Assembly: GCA_019426215.1 (NCBI GenBank)
Contig: CM033392.1
Coordinates: 54,611,149-54,675,148 of the forward strand
Length of the DNA: 64,000 nt
Source: Buddleja alternifolia
Taxonomy: Eukaryota; Streptophyta; Magnoliopsida; Lamiales; Scrophulariaceae
Reading direction: 5' to 3'
Positions 35,909-47,780 of this stretch are shown in pieces; the first letter of the stretch is position 1, and each line of letters opens with the position of its first letter. Both the position numbers and the translations under genes were made by a program. The notes under the pieces are model-generated. The model was not told where the DNA came from and ran no database searches. It saw only the letters and a program-made list of their open reading frames with translations.

Positions 35909-36872
35909 TAGAAAAGCAGAAAAGTTGCAGTTACTTTGATCAAAAAATGCAGATGTGCAACTGAAATTGGAAACAATTTTGGGGAGGGTAAGGAGAAATT
36001 TCAAAAGAGAAAAAACAAAAAAAACCAAAAAAAAAAAAACACTAAAAATTACAAAAGCAGAGCACTTGCAGTTGCTTATTCACCTTGTTTGATCAAAAAG
36101 CAGATGTGCAGCTGCAGAGGATCTGGAGGGAGGAAACTGCGATACTACTAAAAGGGCTCCGAAAAAAGCTAGAATGAGATCAAACAAGTTGAAAATATGA
36201 ACGTATAGAAGATCTCATTTCTCCCTGCGCTCTTCCTCTTACATTATTAGCGTGCAATGCATGTTGCCGTTCCCTGTGTGCGTTTTGCGTGTTTCTGTGT
36301 GTTTCCGTACGTGTGTGAGTGTGTGGATGTGTATGTGAGAGAAGTACGTACACTGGCAATGGCAGTCCTGGCCAATGTATATGTATCTGTATCTATATAT
36401 CTATTTCTGCAATGCCCAGATGATATGGTGTTGCTTTTACTCTACTTCGTTGTGTCCTCATCAGCCTGGGCCTTTCACAAACAAGCCCACTTCTTACAAC
36501 AATTCAAAACCGAATGGTCTTCCCCACTTTAATTATTCTTTTTCTTTTTTATAGGCTTTATTTGGATGTGTTGTTTTGTTTTCAAATGTTATTTTTTTAA
36601 AATGTATGCGAAAAAATAGTTATGACTATATTTTGAAAAATTATACCTATATTTGATTGTCTTTTTGAAAATAGTTAGAATTGTTATCTGTTTATTCATG
36701 ACGTATGAAATGATTTCTTTTTTGGTAATTAAATCTCATTAAAAATAAAAGAAAAGCAAAGTAACAGCAGAGTTTCAATCGATTCTTATCAAAGTTACAA
36801 ACAATTTACTAGGAGTTTAATATTTTCCTAGTGACTTGTTTGTACGTTTGGCATAATCGGAATACGACTACC
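35909..36872. other. Probable former promoter side of the EDM2-like gene
   Basis: Before the LTR insertion this sequence adjoined the EDM2-like leader. It holds two similar blocks (about 35926-35965 and 36064-36117) sharing TTTGATCAAAAA and GCAGATGTGCA, and a GT-rich tract at 36270-36345. The + frame 36257-36532 has no recognised similarity. Confidence 0.4.
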
Positions 36873-37310
36873 ATGGAGAAGGAGACAATCCCGCCAGATA
36901 AGTTGAAGTTTCAAATCCTGAAGTTCCTCAAGGTATTTCAAAGGGGTTGTTTGATTGAGAAGGCGACGCACATATCAAGGGGAGAGCGAAAGTGGTGAGC
37001 TCCAGACAAGGGCGTGTTGAAAATTAAGTTCAATGGGGCAGTTTTCGAGGCTGATGGTGCGATTGGGGTCGGGTATTGTGGTGAGAGATGAGCATGTGAC
37101 GTGTGTGGATTGGTGCTCAGCAGTTCTCGGCTACTCCCTCATCGGAACTTGCAAAGGCATTGGCAGCGAAGGAAGCTCTAGAGTTGGCCTGTCGACGAGG
37201 TTGTCCAATATTATTGTTTATGGTGACTGTGAAGGACTCATAATGGTTATTTCTTCAGAAGAGGATTGTCATTCTGCTTGAGGTCCTGTGTTAGATGATA
37301 TTCGTGTTAG
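36873..37310 (+). pseudogene. LINE-type RNase H pseudogene, 5' part
   Basis: The top strand encodes a plant RVT_3/RNase H-like domain in pieces. APDKGVLKIKFNGAVFEADGAIGVG is preceded by a TGA stop; then, after a frameshift, GIVVRDEHVTCVDWCSAVLGYS; then another frame with SSELAKALAAKEALELACRRG; then IIVYGDCEGLIMV and an in-frame TGA. The usual first catalytic Asp position of the FDGA motif reads Asn (FNGA). The reading is cut at 37310 by a solo LTR and resumes at 38976. Such domains end plant LINE ORF2 proteins and also occur as single fragments. Confidence 0.75.
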
Positions 37311-38601
37311 TGTTATGCTCTCAAATGCCATAGATGATAGATAATATAGGGCATATTAATTATATTTGAACATTTAATTATTAATAAAGGCATTTATGTT
37401 GTTTTCTTATTGGCATTTGTAAAATTATAAACAACTCAAGTTCGTGACATGAAGGCGGATCTTCTACTCCATATGGGTTAGGGAGATGAGCACTAGAAGA
37501 GTTACGTGCTTGATGAAGTCATAGAGAGTTTTGACTGGACATAAAAACTTGATAAGACTTGTATGAGATAAGCTTTAACATGGAAATGTCAGTCGAATGC
37601 TATGGGTTAGTGAGAGCTTGTGTCATAGACACATCAGTGAGACTAGTGAGTTTGAGCACGACTTGCATCAGTTCTGTCGCATGGGTTTCACTTAATGACA
37701 GTCAATGACAGAACTTATTTGTTCTGATAGGTGCGCATGAACCTTAGACATGAGGAAGTACGTTGGAGATGTGCTTGTGATATCAAATTCGTCATTAGAG
37801 TAGTTAAACCCAATTCACCCGTTGGTGGGGTCGACCTCGAAGTGCAACTTAGTATGCAAGTAGCAGTCTCAACTGATTACCAAGATGGAATTTATTCTCT
37901 CATATGTGGATGAGCATATATCCTATGTCATCATGAATGAGTGAGGTGAAAAGTCTTTGGCCAAAGCAATGGAGTTACTCGTATTAGACACAAGAGTAAA
38001 CTTAGTGACCTCGACTCATTATGATTTAAGCATATGGTCAAGCACTGTGAGTTTGACTAAACCATGACCCTCACTTGACTGGGATATTAGAATAAAAAAT
38101 TTATACTCGTACGGTATTCGGAGCGAAAAAAGTTTGGAATGATCTTATTCATTCGTTTCCAATTGGATTACGATGTGGGTCATATGACTAGCTAGGTGTT
38201 ACCCACGTTCTTTGGTTTCCTCCCAATTGTCTTTTGAGACAAACCTAAAGGGTTACGCTTAAAGGAATTGCAAAGGAAATATGATTTAGACCTAAAGGGC
38301 TTTTTTTGGTATTTGATTTCGTTGATTTATTGGTTAAATCAAAAATGAATTAAGTAATTAATTAGTCATTGAATGAGCTAATTAATTAATAATAATATTA
38401 ATGAGTTAATTAGTTTCTTGGAGAAATTATTATTGAATTAATATATCTATTTATTTATTTAATTAATTATTTATTGGATAAATAATAATACAAAATAATA
38501 TAAAATTGGAACCAAGTGGGTGGACTAGCCCGAAGGCTAGTACACACCTAAGTAGGCGTCCATTTTTTATTACTTGGAGTCCATGGGCTTATTTTCGTTG
38601 T

Positions 38602-38637
<36 letters not shown>

Positions 38638-38970
38638 ACTTAGTGGAAAAATAACCCTAGTCTCTCGTAGTGCAACGTAGCCACCAAGTCAAAATCTCTC
38701 AACCTCTCTCTCTCTCTCTAGCCGTCTATCAAGGAGACAAAGAAGATGATTTCTGCTTTGGATTCCATCATGGTGATTTAGAGGCAGTGACAGATTTGCT
38801 GCTCCAATCAGAAAAATCAAAGCAAGCTCAGATCCACAGACATTAGGATTGTTCTCCAACCACTTTGCTACAACGGGTGAGTTTTCCTTGTTTATGGTTT
38901 GAATATGAAAAATCAGAGATGACCACCGTAGGAATTTATTTCCGCTGCGTTTTTATTTTGTTCCCCAACA
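37311..38970. mobile_element. Solo LTR inside the RNase H pseudogene
   Basis: 1660 bp beginning TGTTATGC and ending CCCAACA, flanked by GTTAG (37306-37310) and ATTAG (38971-38975), a 5-bp duplication with one mismatch. It is homologous along its length to 47781-49465 (shared GGGGTCGACCTCGA and a similar CCGCTGCG...CCAACA end). No internal region is present, so it is a solo LTR formed by recombination. AT microsatellite at 38605-38634. Confidence 0.8.
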
Positions 38971-39160
38971 ATTAGTTTTTTGTTTGTTAGTTTTAATTTT
39001 GTTTATCATTCTGGAACAAGGTTGCTCATATCCTTTCCCATTCTGCTCTGGAGAACCATGAGTCTGTTCTTGGTCTCCCAACTCTCATAGTAAACGCTTT
39101 AGCTGCAAACAATTCTTTTGAGTAATAATATCCGCTATCGTTTTCTTGTAAAAAAAAAAA
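38971..39160 (+). pseudogene. LINE-type RNase H pseudogene, 3' part and poly-A tail
   Basis: Continues the domain interrupted at 37310: NKVAHILSHSALENHES with VNALAANNSFE then TAA. After the stop come about 30 bp of 3' UTR and a run of 11 A (about 39149-39160), the tail expected of a LINE 3' end. Confidence 0.7.
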
Positions 39161-39189
39161 TAGTGTACAAAAGGAATTAACATAACTCA

Positions 39190-39589
39190 CTAGGAATAAC
39201 TCATCCCAATTTGAATGCAATGCCCAGTTTGCCAAGGCATGAGCCGACGAATTAGTAGTACGCCTAACAAATTGAACTTTTCATTACAGCTAGGAATGGA
39301 AAGCAATTCCAATTGCTCCACAGGCCATGTACAACTCCAATCAGGATTTGAAAGGGGATAAATAAGCAAGGAAACAGATTTGAAACAAATTTCAAGGATC
39401 AATCTGTCAATATGGAACAGATCAGTAGTTTGAGCGGCAAGCCTAAGCATCTAAGATTCGGCTTGTGTAGGGTCTTGAGTCTAGGAGATTTGGAAAATGG
39501 AAAACCGAATAAAACCATATAAGTCGGTAAAAATTGCAGCAAAGGCATATGCACTATCAAAGAAAATCGTGTTAGTCTTGAATTTAAAC
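39190..39589 (-). pseudogene. Second LINE tail, minus strand, proximal part
   Basis: The minus strand encodes fragments of another RNase H-like tail: LLSIPSCNEKF, then after a frameshift RRTTNSSAHALANWALHSNWDELF. The frame is broken. Upstream on the minus strand it is interrupted by the hAT element; its other side lies at 43717-43958. Confidence 0.6.
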
Positions 39590-42500
39590 CAATGTTTTAA
39601 AAACTGGACCAGCTATCGAACCGGAAAATCAACTGATTCAAGGTTCACTGGTCAGACCGTGGTTCAATCGTAGTCAGACCGATGATGTCATAATTATAAT
39701 ATAAATAATTATTAATATATTAAAATTTGAAAAAAATAAAATAAAATACATAAATATGCAACAAAAATATATAAAAAAAAACAATCATTAGAATTTAAGC
39801 ATCCACAAATGACAAATCCAATAAAAATATCCAAATAGGCACCTAATTAACATAAAAGTGCAACAAAATAAACATAGTCTAGTTAATAACAATTAACAAA
39901 CTTCAAATATGCAATCTAATTTTAAAATTAAGTGAAGTAGTTGCTCAATCCTCTCGCCTTAGCCATTCTTCATCATCTTCATTCGTGCCACCACCACTAG
40001 TACTACCACCTATTCCAACTCCGATCGAGACATCATGCAAGTCATCTCCAATATAGAAACGATCAAAAGATAACAAGTCTACATCATCATCAACCTCTAC
40101 AGCCTCATTATCATCAGTTTGGTCATAATCATCTACATTTAATCAAAATAAAAAAATGAGTTTAAAGTATATTATTTTATAGTAATCACTTATCATAATT
40201 TAAAACTGGTTTTTATTATAATTTTTACATAATTCCCACATAAACCTTCTCGAGGACGACGACGGTCTATTTGCATGCTTGGAGGATCTAATTCTTCATA
40301 AAGCATGTTCTCAATATCCTCATAATCAAGAAATGACTCATCTTCATCATCAACAACCCAAAACTCGGTCTTGTCAATACTCTCATAATCGACTGGATCA
40401 AAATTTTCAGGCTTCAAGAGCCACCTAAAGTATTTATAAAAGTAAATTTATCAAGGTGATATGTGATAATTACATTACAAAAAGAAATAATAAATAAAAG
40501 TTTAATAAAATTATTGTTACCTATCTTTTAACTTCAAGTTGTAATGAGCATACATCAAGTCATTTAACATTTGATGCTCTAGTCGATTCCTCTTCTTGGT
40601 ATGTATACGTTCAAATACACTTCAATTCCTCTCGCATCTGGATGATGTACTTGTTTGACCAAGAATTCGAATTGTCAATTTTCTAAGATTAGGTGCACTT
40701 CTGCCAAACAATCTCCACCATTCATCTAGGGAAGAAAGAAAAGAAAATAAAAAATAATAATAAATAAATAACTTAATCGAAGTTAATAAAGAAAATTTAC
40801 CCGGCTGTGTGTCCCGGCATGTCTCAAAAGCAAGTTCTTGTCCAAAACTTCCTAAACGTTCTCGAAATAACCTAATTTCATTCACCAACTTTGTCTTACT
40901 ACCTGTTCCTTCAGAGGAAAGCATTTTAAGCATACCATTCATAACCTCAGGTTTCTCACAAAATGATGCTTTATTATACTGAAAGACGGGATTCAAGTAA
41001 TAAGCAGCGGCATGTATATCTTTCCTCAATTGTCTATCCAAAACACTCTTGATGACCTGTGTATATGGCTTGTACAAACTTTTTTTTTTCTTGAAAAGGC
41101 TTTTAATTCTCTTGCATGCCCTATGCATCCCTTCATAAATGTACCCAATGGAGGGTTTTTTATCCCCATCAACAATTTTCAAGAGACGCATCAAAGGCTC
41201 CATAATTTTCACAATAATCAAGCAATCATTCCAAAATTTGATATCATGAACAATGGCAATTGCTTCTTTTGTTTTTCTCTCCCTTGCTATTCTTGAATCA
41301 ATAAACTCTTTACAAGTTACTAAAGCTTTTAAATCGTGAATGTGATGGTAAACATTATACAAAGCAGTAAAAGTAGTATCAAACCTTGTGTCCCCTGGAC
41401 AAATTATTTTTGTCCAATCTTTGCATCTCCTTAGCCAAGCCAACCAAAAACCGTGGTTGTACACAAATTTAGTGATGCGAGATGCTTTACTCACAATTTC
41501 AACAACATGGTCCATCTTCGCTATATCCTTCATCACTAAATTCAAGCAATATGCTACACAAGGAGATGAACTAATAGATGCATAACGTTGTTCTACCAAT
41601 TTTCCCGTAGCAACATAATTTGCTCCATTATCAGTAACCATGTGAACCACATAGATGCCCCAACCCATTCGATTACTTCTTGAAACAACTTAAACAATGC
41701 TTATGCATCTTTTACAATATCAGATGCATCCACAGATTTCTAAAATACTATTCCCCGAGGTGAATAGACAAGAAAATTAATCAATTTACGGTCCCAATTA
41801 ACTGACCAACCGTCACCCATGATTGTGCATCCATATTCTACCCAAGTATTGCGAATACTATCAACCCACAATTGAACTTCATTTTTTGCATCCCTTAAGA
41901 GAGGAATCCGAAGAACATGATAATTGGGGACCTTATATCCCTACCCAATTGCAATTGTAGCATCAAACATACGTTGAAAATATCTCGAGTTACAAGCATT
42001 GATTGGAATACATGTATCGTAAAAGAACTTGGCTATTTCCATATCAGCTCTTGCTATTGCTTCCTTACCTACCAAGACACTTTTTATCAAAGGTTGGGAC
42101 CCCGGAGTCGTCCTTGGAGCAAAGTAATCACCAATTCTAACTGATGGCTTCACTTTGCTGCTCTGCCCAACTTGCGATTTTTCTTTTTGAGCACTAGATC
42201 GTGCACTTCCAATCCTTTCCCATGTCTACCTAGGTATTTCTCCAACCTCCTCCTCGTCATCTCTGTCCCCCCCCCCTCCCTCCCTCGAAAAATAGGAGGG
42301 CCATATGTATTCTCCATTTTGTAAATGTCTTGGCTTTTTTTTTTTGGGTGGCAATTTCTTTAAGCGACTCTTCCATTTGATATCTAATGTTTCATCCTAT
42401 TTATGCCACCACCGGTTGACACCTTTCCACAATACAAACAACTAATAGATCTCTTCCCATTGATAAGTTTTTCAACAACATGATTCCAAGCTATATCAGT

Positions 42501-43716
42501 CTTGCCCCTTACTTATTGAACATATGGACTAGAACTAGAACCATTTCCTTTCCTATGTTGTTCACTAGACGACATATTTCACCAGATGACATATCGTTGC
42601 GAAAAATTCAAAGGGGAATTAAGTTTCAGTCGTTGATAATTGACACAAGTATGAAAGGTCGTTATGAACAACTCTTAAGCTGCATTATAAAGCAAAAGTC
42701 TAGGCAAACAAAGTAAACACAGTTCCTTCAAAACTTTAGACAATTCTTCACAAAATTAAAGGAAACCCGGTTCTGTTCCACCACAATCCATCAATATTTC
42801 AGTATCCCATTCTAGACAGCCCACAAAATGCTAACATACTAAAGCTAGAGTTTTTAGTCTCAACTAATTTATTTGAACATAAAACTTCTTATACTTTGCC
42901 AACCACATAAATCCCATAAATCACATAAAACTTCCAAATTCAAATAATCAACTCATGTAATATTTCTAGCTTATCATGGACAAGGCCACATAAATCCCAT
43001 GATTCAATTTTCCAAAAGATTGGTTGCAATCTGCAAATGAACAAAAATTCAAATTATGTACAACCCTATGAACATGAAAATTCATAGGGTTCTACAAAAG
43101 CTCCAAATAATTCAAATCTCTTTACAATGCATACTCGTAAATCGTAAGTAACTCATCTATGAACATGAAAATTGCACAATTATGTTAAGTAGCTAGAAAC
43201 TAAGAATTTAAAGACAAAATTGCATAAAACCCTTCGTTGATTTTTAATTATAATTCTTCAATTTTTTTTACCAAATAATCAATGTTAGAGGTGGAGATAG
43301 AGATAGAGAGTAAAGTGTAAACATGTAAAAGAGAGAGTTAGAGATGGAGATAGAAAAAGAAAGAGGAACTCACGGTCTCACGTAAAAGAGAGAAAGAAAG
43401 AGAACTCCTCTGCCCTGCTCCTCGCCTGCTGCATGAAAAAGAGAAAGAAAGAGGATTTTTGGGGTTCAATTTTGGGTTTGAATTATGGAAAATATCAAAA
43501 TAGGGATTTAATTTTGACCAATTTCTTTCACATTTGGAAACCGGCCGGTTTTACTGAACCTGTACCGGTTCGACCGGTTCACCAGTCGGACTGCGGTTCG
43601 AGCTGTTATAAGTATCAAGCTAGAGCGGTTTTGAGGTTCAGATAGGACCGGTAAATGCTCCGGGCAGCGGTCTGACCGGTCGGACCGGCCGGTCCGGTCC
43701 GATTTTTAAAACCCTG
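39590..43716 (-). mobile_element. 4.1-kb hAT DNA transposon, degenerate
   Basis: Perfect 8-bp target duplication ATTTAAAC (39582-39589, 43717-43724). Terminal inverted repeats are CAATGTTTTAAAAACTGG and CAGGGTTTTAAAAATCGG. CCGGTT-rich subterminal repeats lie at both ends. A transposase pseudogene is on the minus strand. The 8-bp duplication and the domain set identify the hAT superfamily. Confidence 0.93.
39945..42500 (-). pseudogene. hAT transposase (BED - DUF659 - dimerisation), inactive
   Basis: Minus strand, in order: BED zinc finger (AWNHVVEKL, CLYCGKVSTGGGINRMKH, then a stop, near 42470-42380); linker (KSVLVGKEAIARADMEIAKFF, 42153-41941); DUF659-like part (YGCTIMGDGWS, LINFLVYSPRGI) with stops near 41941, 41742 and 41703; after a frameshift a long frame 41668-40622 (TDNGANYV, CVAYCLNLVMKDI, CPGDTRFDTTF); hAT C-terminal dimerisation part (WWRLFGRSAPNLRKLTIRIL) ending at a TGA where the family has Trp (40621); then an acidic tail encoded by 40417-40193 and 40140-39950. 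In life it would cut and paste hAT elements. At least five stops and a frameshift abolish it. Confidence 0.9.
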
Positions 43717-43958
43717 ATTTAAACCATTAAAGAACTAAGGCAACTAAGTCTGGGGGCACAATAAGCTTTGTTTTGAATGTAAATATTAATTTGGGCTTTA
43801 AAATGTTCAAGAGATATCATCTCTGCCAATTTTGCGATTTTAGTAGGACAAGGCACGATGTTATTATGCACAAGCGAGTTTCGGGCCCTCCAAGTAAAAT
43901 CCATTAAACATATAGCAAATAGCCTGAATTTGTCCCATGAAGTTGAGAAATTGAACAA
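43717..43958 (-). pseudogene. LINE tail, minus strand, distal part
   Basis: Minus-strand frame with MDFTWRARNSLVHNNI and a KIAKLAEMISLE helix, resembling the stretch between the zinc-binding RT domain and RNase H of plant LINE ORF2. It joins logically to 39589-39190 once the hAT element is removed. Confidence 0.55.
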
Positions 43959-46150
43959 TGGATCTTAACGATCAAGAAGATTTTCCAGCCATTGAATAGC
44001 ATAAAAGTTTCATTGAATCCAAGTTGAAATGTCATTTGGATTACCACAGGCTTTTCTAATAAAAGGATATTGCAAAATCGGGGACTTTTGCCATTTTTGG
44101 AGACTTTTACACCTTAAACACACTTAGAGGGTGAAGAGAAATCAGGGAAGAGAGAGAACATGAGAATAGGTCATCTTTGTCCGCAAAGATGGATAATTCA
44201 AACAAGATTTATCAAGAAACGCTATTTGGGAGTTCTAATTTATCATTTTACGTTTATTTTGTTTGACCATGTCTTTTATGATGAGTTATTGCTTTCTTTT
44301 TACAATTATAACTTATTTCCTATTTGACTAAGATCATGTGACTTATTTCTAACTTGTTAATGAATCTAAGGGGTCACACACAATACTTAGTGTAGTACCT
44401 ACTGGCTAGTTAATTCTTTGTGAATTAATGGAGAGATTAATTAATTATAAGTGGTCTTATAATTAATTAATCTGGAAAAAGAAATAATTTAAATAAGTGG
44501 TCTTAATTAAATAATAGTCTTATAATTTAATATTGAAATATTAAATTGGGAAAGACAAATTAATTAATTAGTGGTCAAATTAATTAATGTGTGAAAGAAG
44601 AAAATAAATAAATATATATATAATACACATGTATGGGTGTGTGTATGTGTATGGATTTGGTGGAGAATTTTATCTTGTTTACCAAGTCTATATATATATA
44701 TTTAATATATATCTTATAATATATTTGGTAGGATCTATTCTAATTAATTGGATGACTAATTTATATGGAAAGATCTTATAAATATATTAGGATAGATATT
44801 GTGGATATGGTAAGATCTATTTAATTAGTTGACCAATTATATGGAAAGGTCTTATTTGGATAGATCTTATATATTTGGGAAGGATCTCAAATATATGGAA
44901 AAGTCTTGTTTGTTAATTAGTGGATCTAATTAACTAAGGAAGAGAAATAAGACGAAAGGAAACTAAGTATAATATATATATATATATATGGAATATATAC
45001 ACACGCCTATAATAGGCGTGTATATGTGTGTGTGAGTTTCCATTATTGTGGACTCTCACTCTATATATATGTGTATTGATGTTTTATTCTTAAGTTAACT
45101 AATTGATTCTACACAATTTTGATTGTGAAATTATTCTCTCCATTTTTTCTCTTCCACCTCTTTCACATCTATTTCTTCTAACTCATGTGTTGAGTACGAA
45201 GAACACCAAAATATATTCTTACCCCTTTTCTCATAAAGCCGAAATTCGATATTATCTTGGCTAGCACTGGTGAAGATAATCGAGGGTACAAGTTAAAGTG
45301 TGGATAAACTTAGAGGTGCAACACTTGGGGAGCTAGGGCAAATCCATCTGGAGAGATATAGCATAGAGTAGTTTAAAAAGACGTTGCTGTTTTAAGTTCT
45401 TCAAGAGGTAAACACGAGAAAACTCATCTTTAGGATAGTTTTTGAATCCGATGACACCATGTCTACCTAGCTTTAATTTGGGGATGCAGGATTTTTCTTG
45501 TAATCCGTGTCTTCCGCTGCACCGGCATTTCTGGGGCTCCACGCTATCCCAACAAATAGCTCATAATAAATCACCCCATAAAAACCTTGCTCCTAAATGT
45601 TTTCCTTATGGAAAAGGCATTAAGGAATGGCGGGCAAGGAGATGTAGGCTATTGCATCCAACACGTCATGGAATGGCTGCATAAGCACACATAACACCCT
45701 ACTAAAGCCACAAGGTACCCAGTGGGAGATGTCATGAATAGCGCCTTAGTAGATAAAAATTTCGTAAAGTTCTGATGCTTGGCGCCGGTTCGAGAAGGGA
45801 CAGTCTCTCGGATCGAGCTAGCGTCGCGGTGTGATGAGCCACCCTAGGTGGTCGGTGGGTGCCAAACTCACCATTGTCCAAGCATTAAGTAAGGGTGTCC
45901 ACGACCACCTCCTACCTTTACTTGAGTTTTGAGGTGCCCATGTGCACCCCTATACATTTTGCATTAATGTTTGGATATTTCTGAACTTTCGCTATCTGCC
46001 TGTAAAGTGCGAAGAGGCAACTTTCTCATTATACTGCGGTGTATGTTAGTTTTATTTGATAAAGTGCTAGCATATCATATGAATGTGTATGGCGTTACTG
46101 AACAGGTGATTTAACAACACCCAAAAAACACTCATCGGTCCAATGATTCC
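43959..46150. other. Unassigned repeat-derived region
   Basis: Very AT-rich from 44340 to 45120 with many AATTAATT blocks and a perfect hairpin at 45000-45020 (ACACGCCTA / TAGGCGTGT). From 45440 it is GC-richer and merges into the tandem-repeat tract. No domain recognised in any frame; probably parts of old LTR elements. Confidence 0.4.
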
Positions 46151-46167
46151 GACCGAACCTATTCACA

Positions 46168-47480
46168 AAACCTGAGGCCCCTTCAGAGGCTAATATAGGT
46201 GGAGCAACAAAAGTCCCCCGAAAAGATGAAAACTTGGTTGAGACTAGCCCACCTTATAATCCTTCCAGTAGCACCGAGAGGGAATGAGGTTTGTAAAACT
46301 ACCCCCCCCGCCCAATATGGACTCTGGACCGAGATTATATCAATACGGCTAGTGTGATATTTCACCTCATGCCACCAATGAATAACACATATGGCTATTC
46401 AAGCCTCATAAAAAATTCTATGTATAGAAAAGTCCTAAATAGTGGGGGGCACTATAATTCTAAAAATTGGATGTTGGCTTGCAAACATACGCAACCAATA
46501 ATACCCAAACTAATGACCCTCCCCTACCCACACATAAAAAATAGAGACAAGGTTATGTCATGAAATACCCAAAATATATTGCTATACCTTTAGTAGTTTA
46601 AATTGCTATCGTAGGGTAGCGAGACACTTAATACGCTTGCTGTCATTCTCCAAAATAGTTGGAAAAGAAACATATTAATATGACCCCTTGGAGCTAAAAG
46701 CCTCCAATAGAAGCATTATCCAATAATCCGCGACCTCATTAGAGGTCAATAGAGGTGGAACAACAAAAATTCCTCGAGCTACCAAAAGCTCGAACGAGGA
46801 TGCTCCACCTAATAATCCTTCCAGCAATATCGAGAGAGGTTAAAGCTCCACAAGCGAAGGATCTCCCCCCTCCTACTAAGGTTCTAGACCAAGGTTATAA
46901 AAAAATAATTGAAGTGATGACCATTGTCGCACTAAAACTAAAAACACAAGAGGCAACTCGAGTCCCCAAATATAACGTGGCCACTAAGAATAGCACCACT
47001 AAACACGCCGCTCTTTCAAAGGCCTGAATAAAGGGCGAAACCAAGCTCTAAATTAGCGCTTCCCTAGCAAAAGATAACATCTACCTCATATGTATCTTAC
47101 TCCTTCAAGTGTTTCTCAATGAAAAACACTAAGGAGTGGGGGGGGCAGGGAACCCTACTCGGTCGTCCACCCACCAAACCAAACCACAGGGGTAGAAAAA
47201 ATAAGACGTACTCGAAGTTACGCTAAGCTATGATAAGACGAAAGCAACAAGCGAAAAGTAGTCTTACAAAGCCCAAATAAAATTCATAAAGGCTTACAAG
47301 AACAACATATCACCATAGCCCTTTGGAACTAAGAGTTTCAGCTCGAGGCTGTATTTAATAGTTCACGACCCCATTAGAGGTCAATATAGGTGGAACAACG
47401 AAAGTCCCTTGAGCTAGCAAAGGCTCAAATGAGGCTTGTCCAACTTATAATCCTTTCAGTGGTGTTGGGAGGGGTAGAGG
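46168..47480. repeat. Three diverged tandem units of about 560-625 bp
   Basis: The block around 46185-46290 (AGGTGGAGCAACAAAAGTCC, then CTTATAATCCTTCCAG) recurs at about 46745-46850 and 47380-47480 with the same order of sub-motifs (CATTAGAGGTCAATA, GGTGGAACAAC, AATCCTT, GAGAGG). Divergence is clear between units. Non-coding. Confidence 0.75.
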
Positions 47481-47780
47481 CTCCATAAAAAACATGTCAT
47501 GAGCAGAGTAACGATACTATTGGCAGGGAAGAACATGCCATGGGCATAGTAATGCCACCATTGGTAACCATTGGCATCACATGGCGCTAACAAGCAACGC
47601 CACCATTGGCACTCCGACAAAGCTCATGAGGCAACGGGGTTAAAAAAATAAAAGACTTACTCAAAGTCTATGAAGGGCCAATGAGTAGCTCACAAATGTG
47701 TTGTATGCTAAGTCAAAAACAAGTATGCCGCCAACGTTCGACTAGCTCATAGCCATACAAGAAAAAAATGACCATAAGAT

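Noticed and set aside
36257..36532. 91-codon + frame near the EDM2-like promoter side
   Set aside because: GT-rich low-complexity origin, Val/Cys-rich product, no similarity, no splice context.
45785..45805. TTGGCGCCGGTTCGAG as a primer-binding site
   Set aside because: Resembles a tRNA-like block but the order of bases does not complement a tRNA 3' end, and no LTR edge adjoins it.
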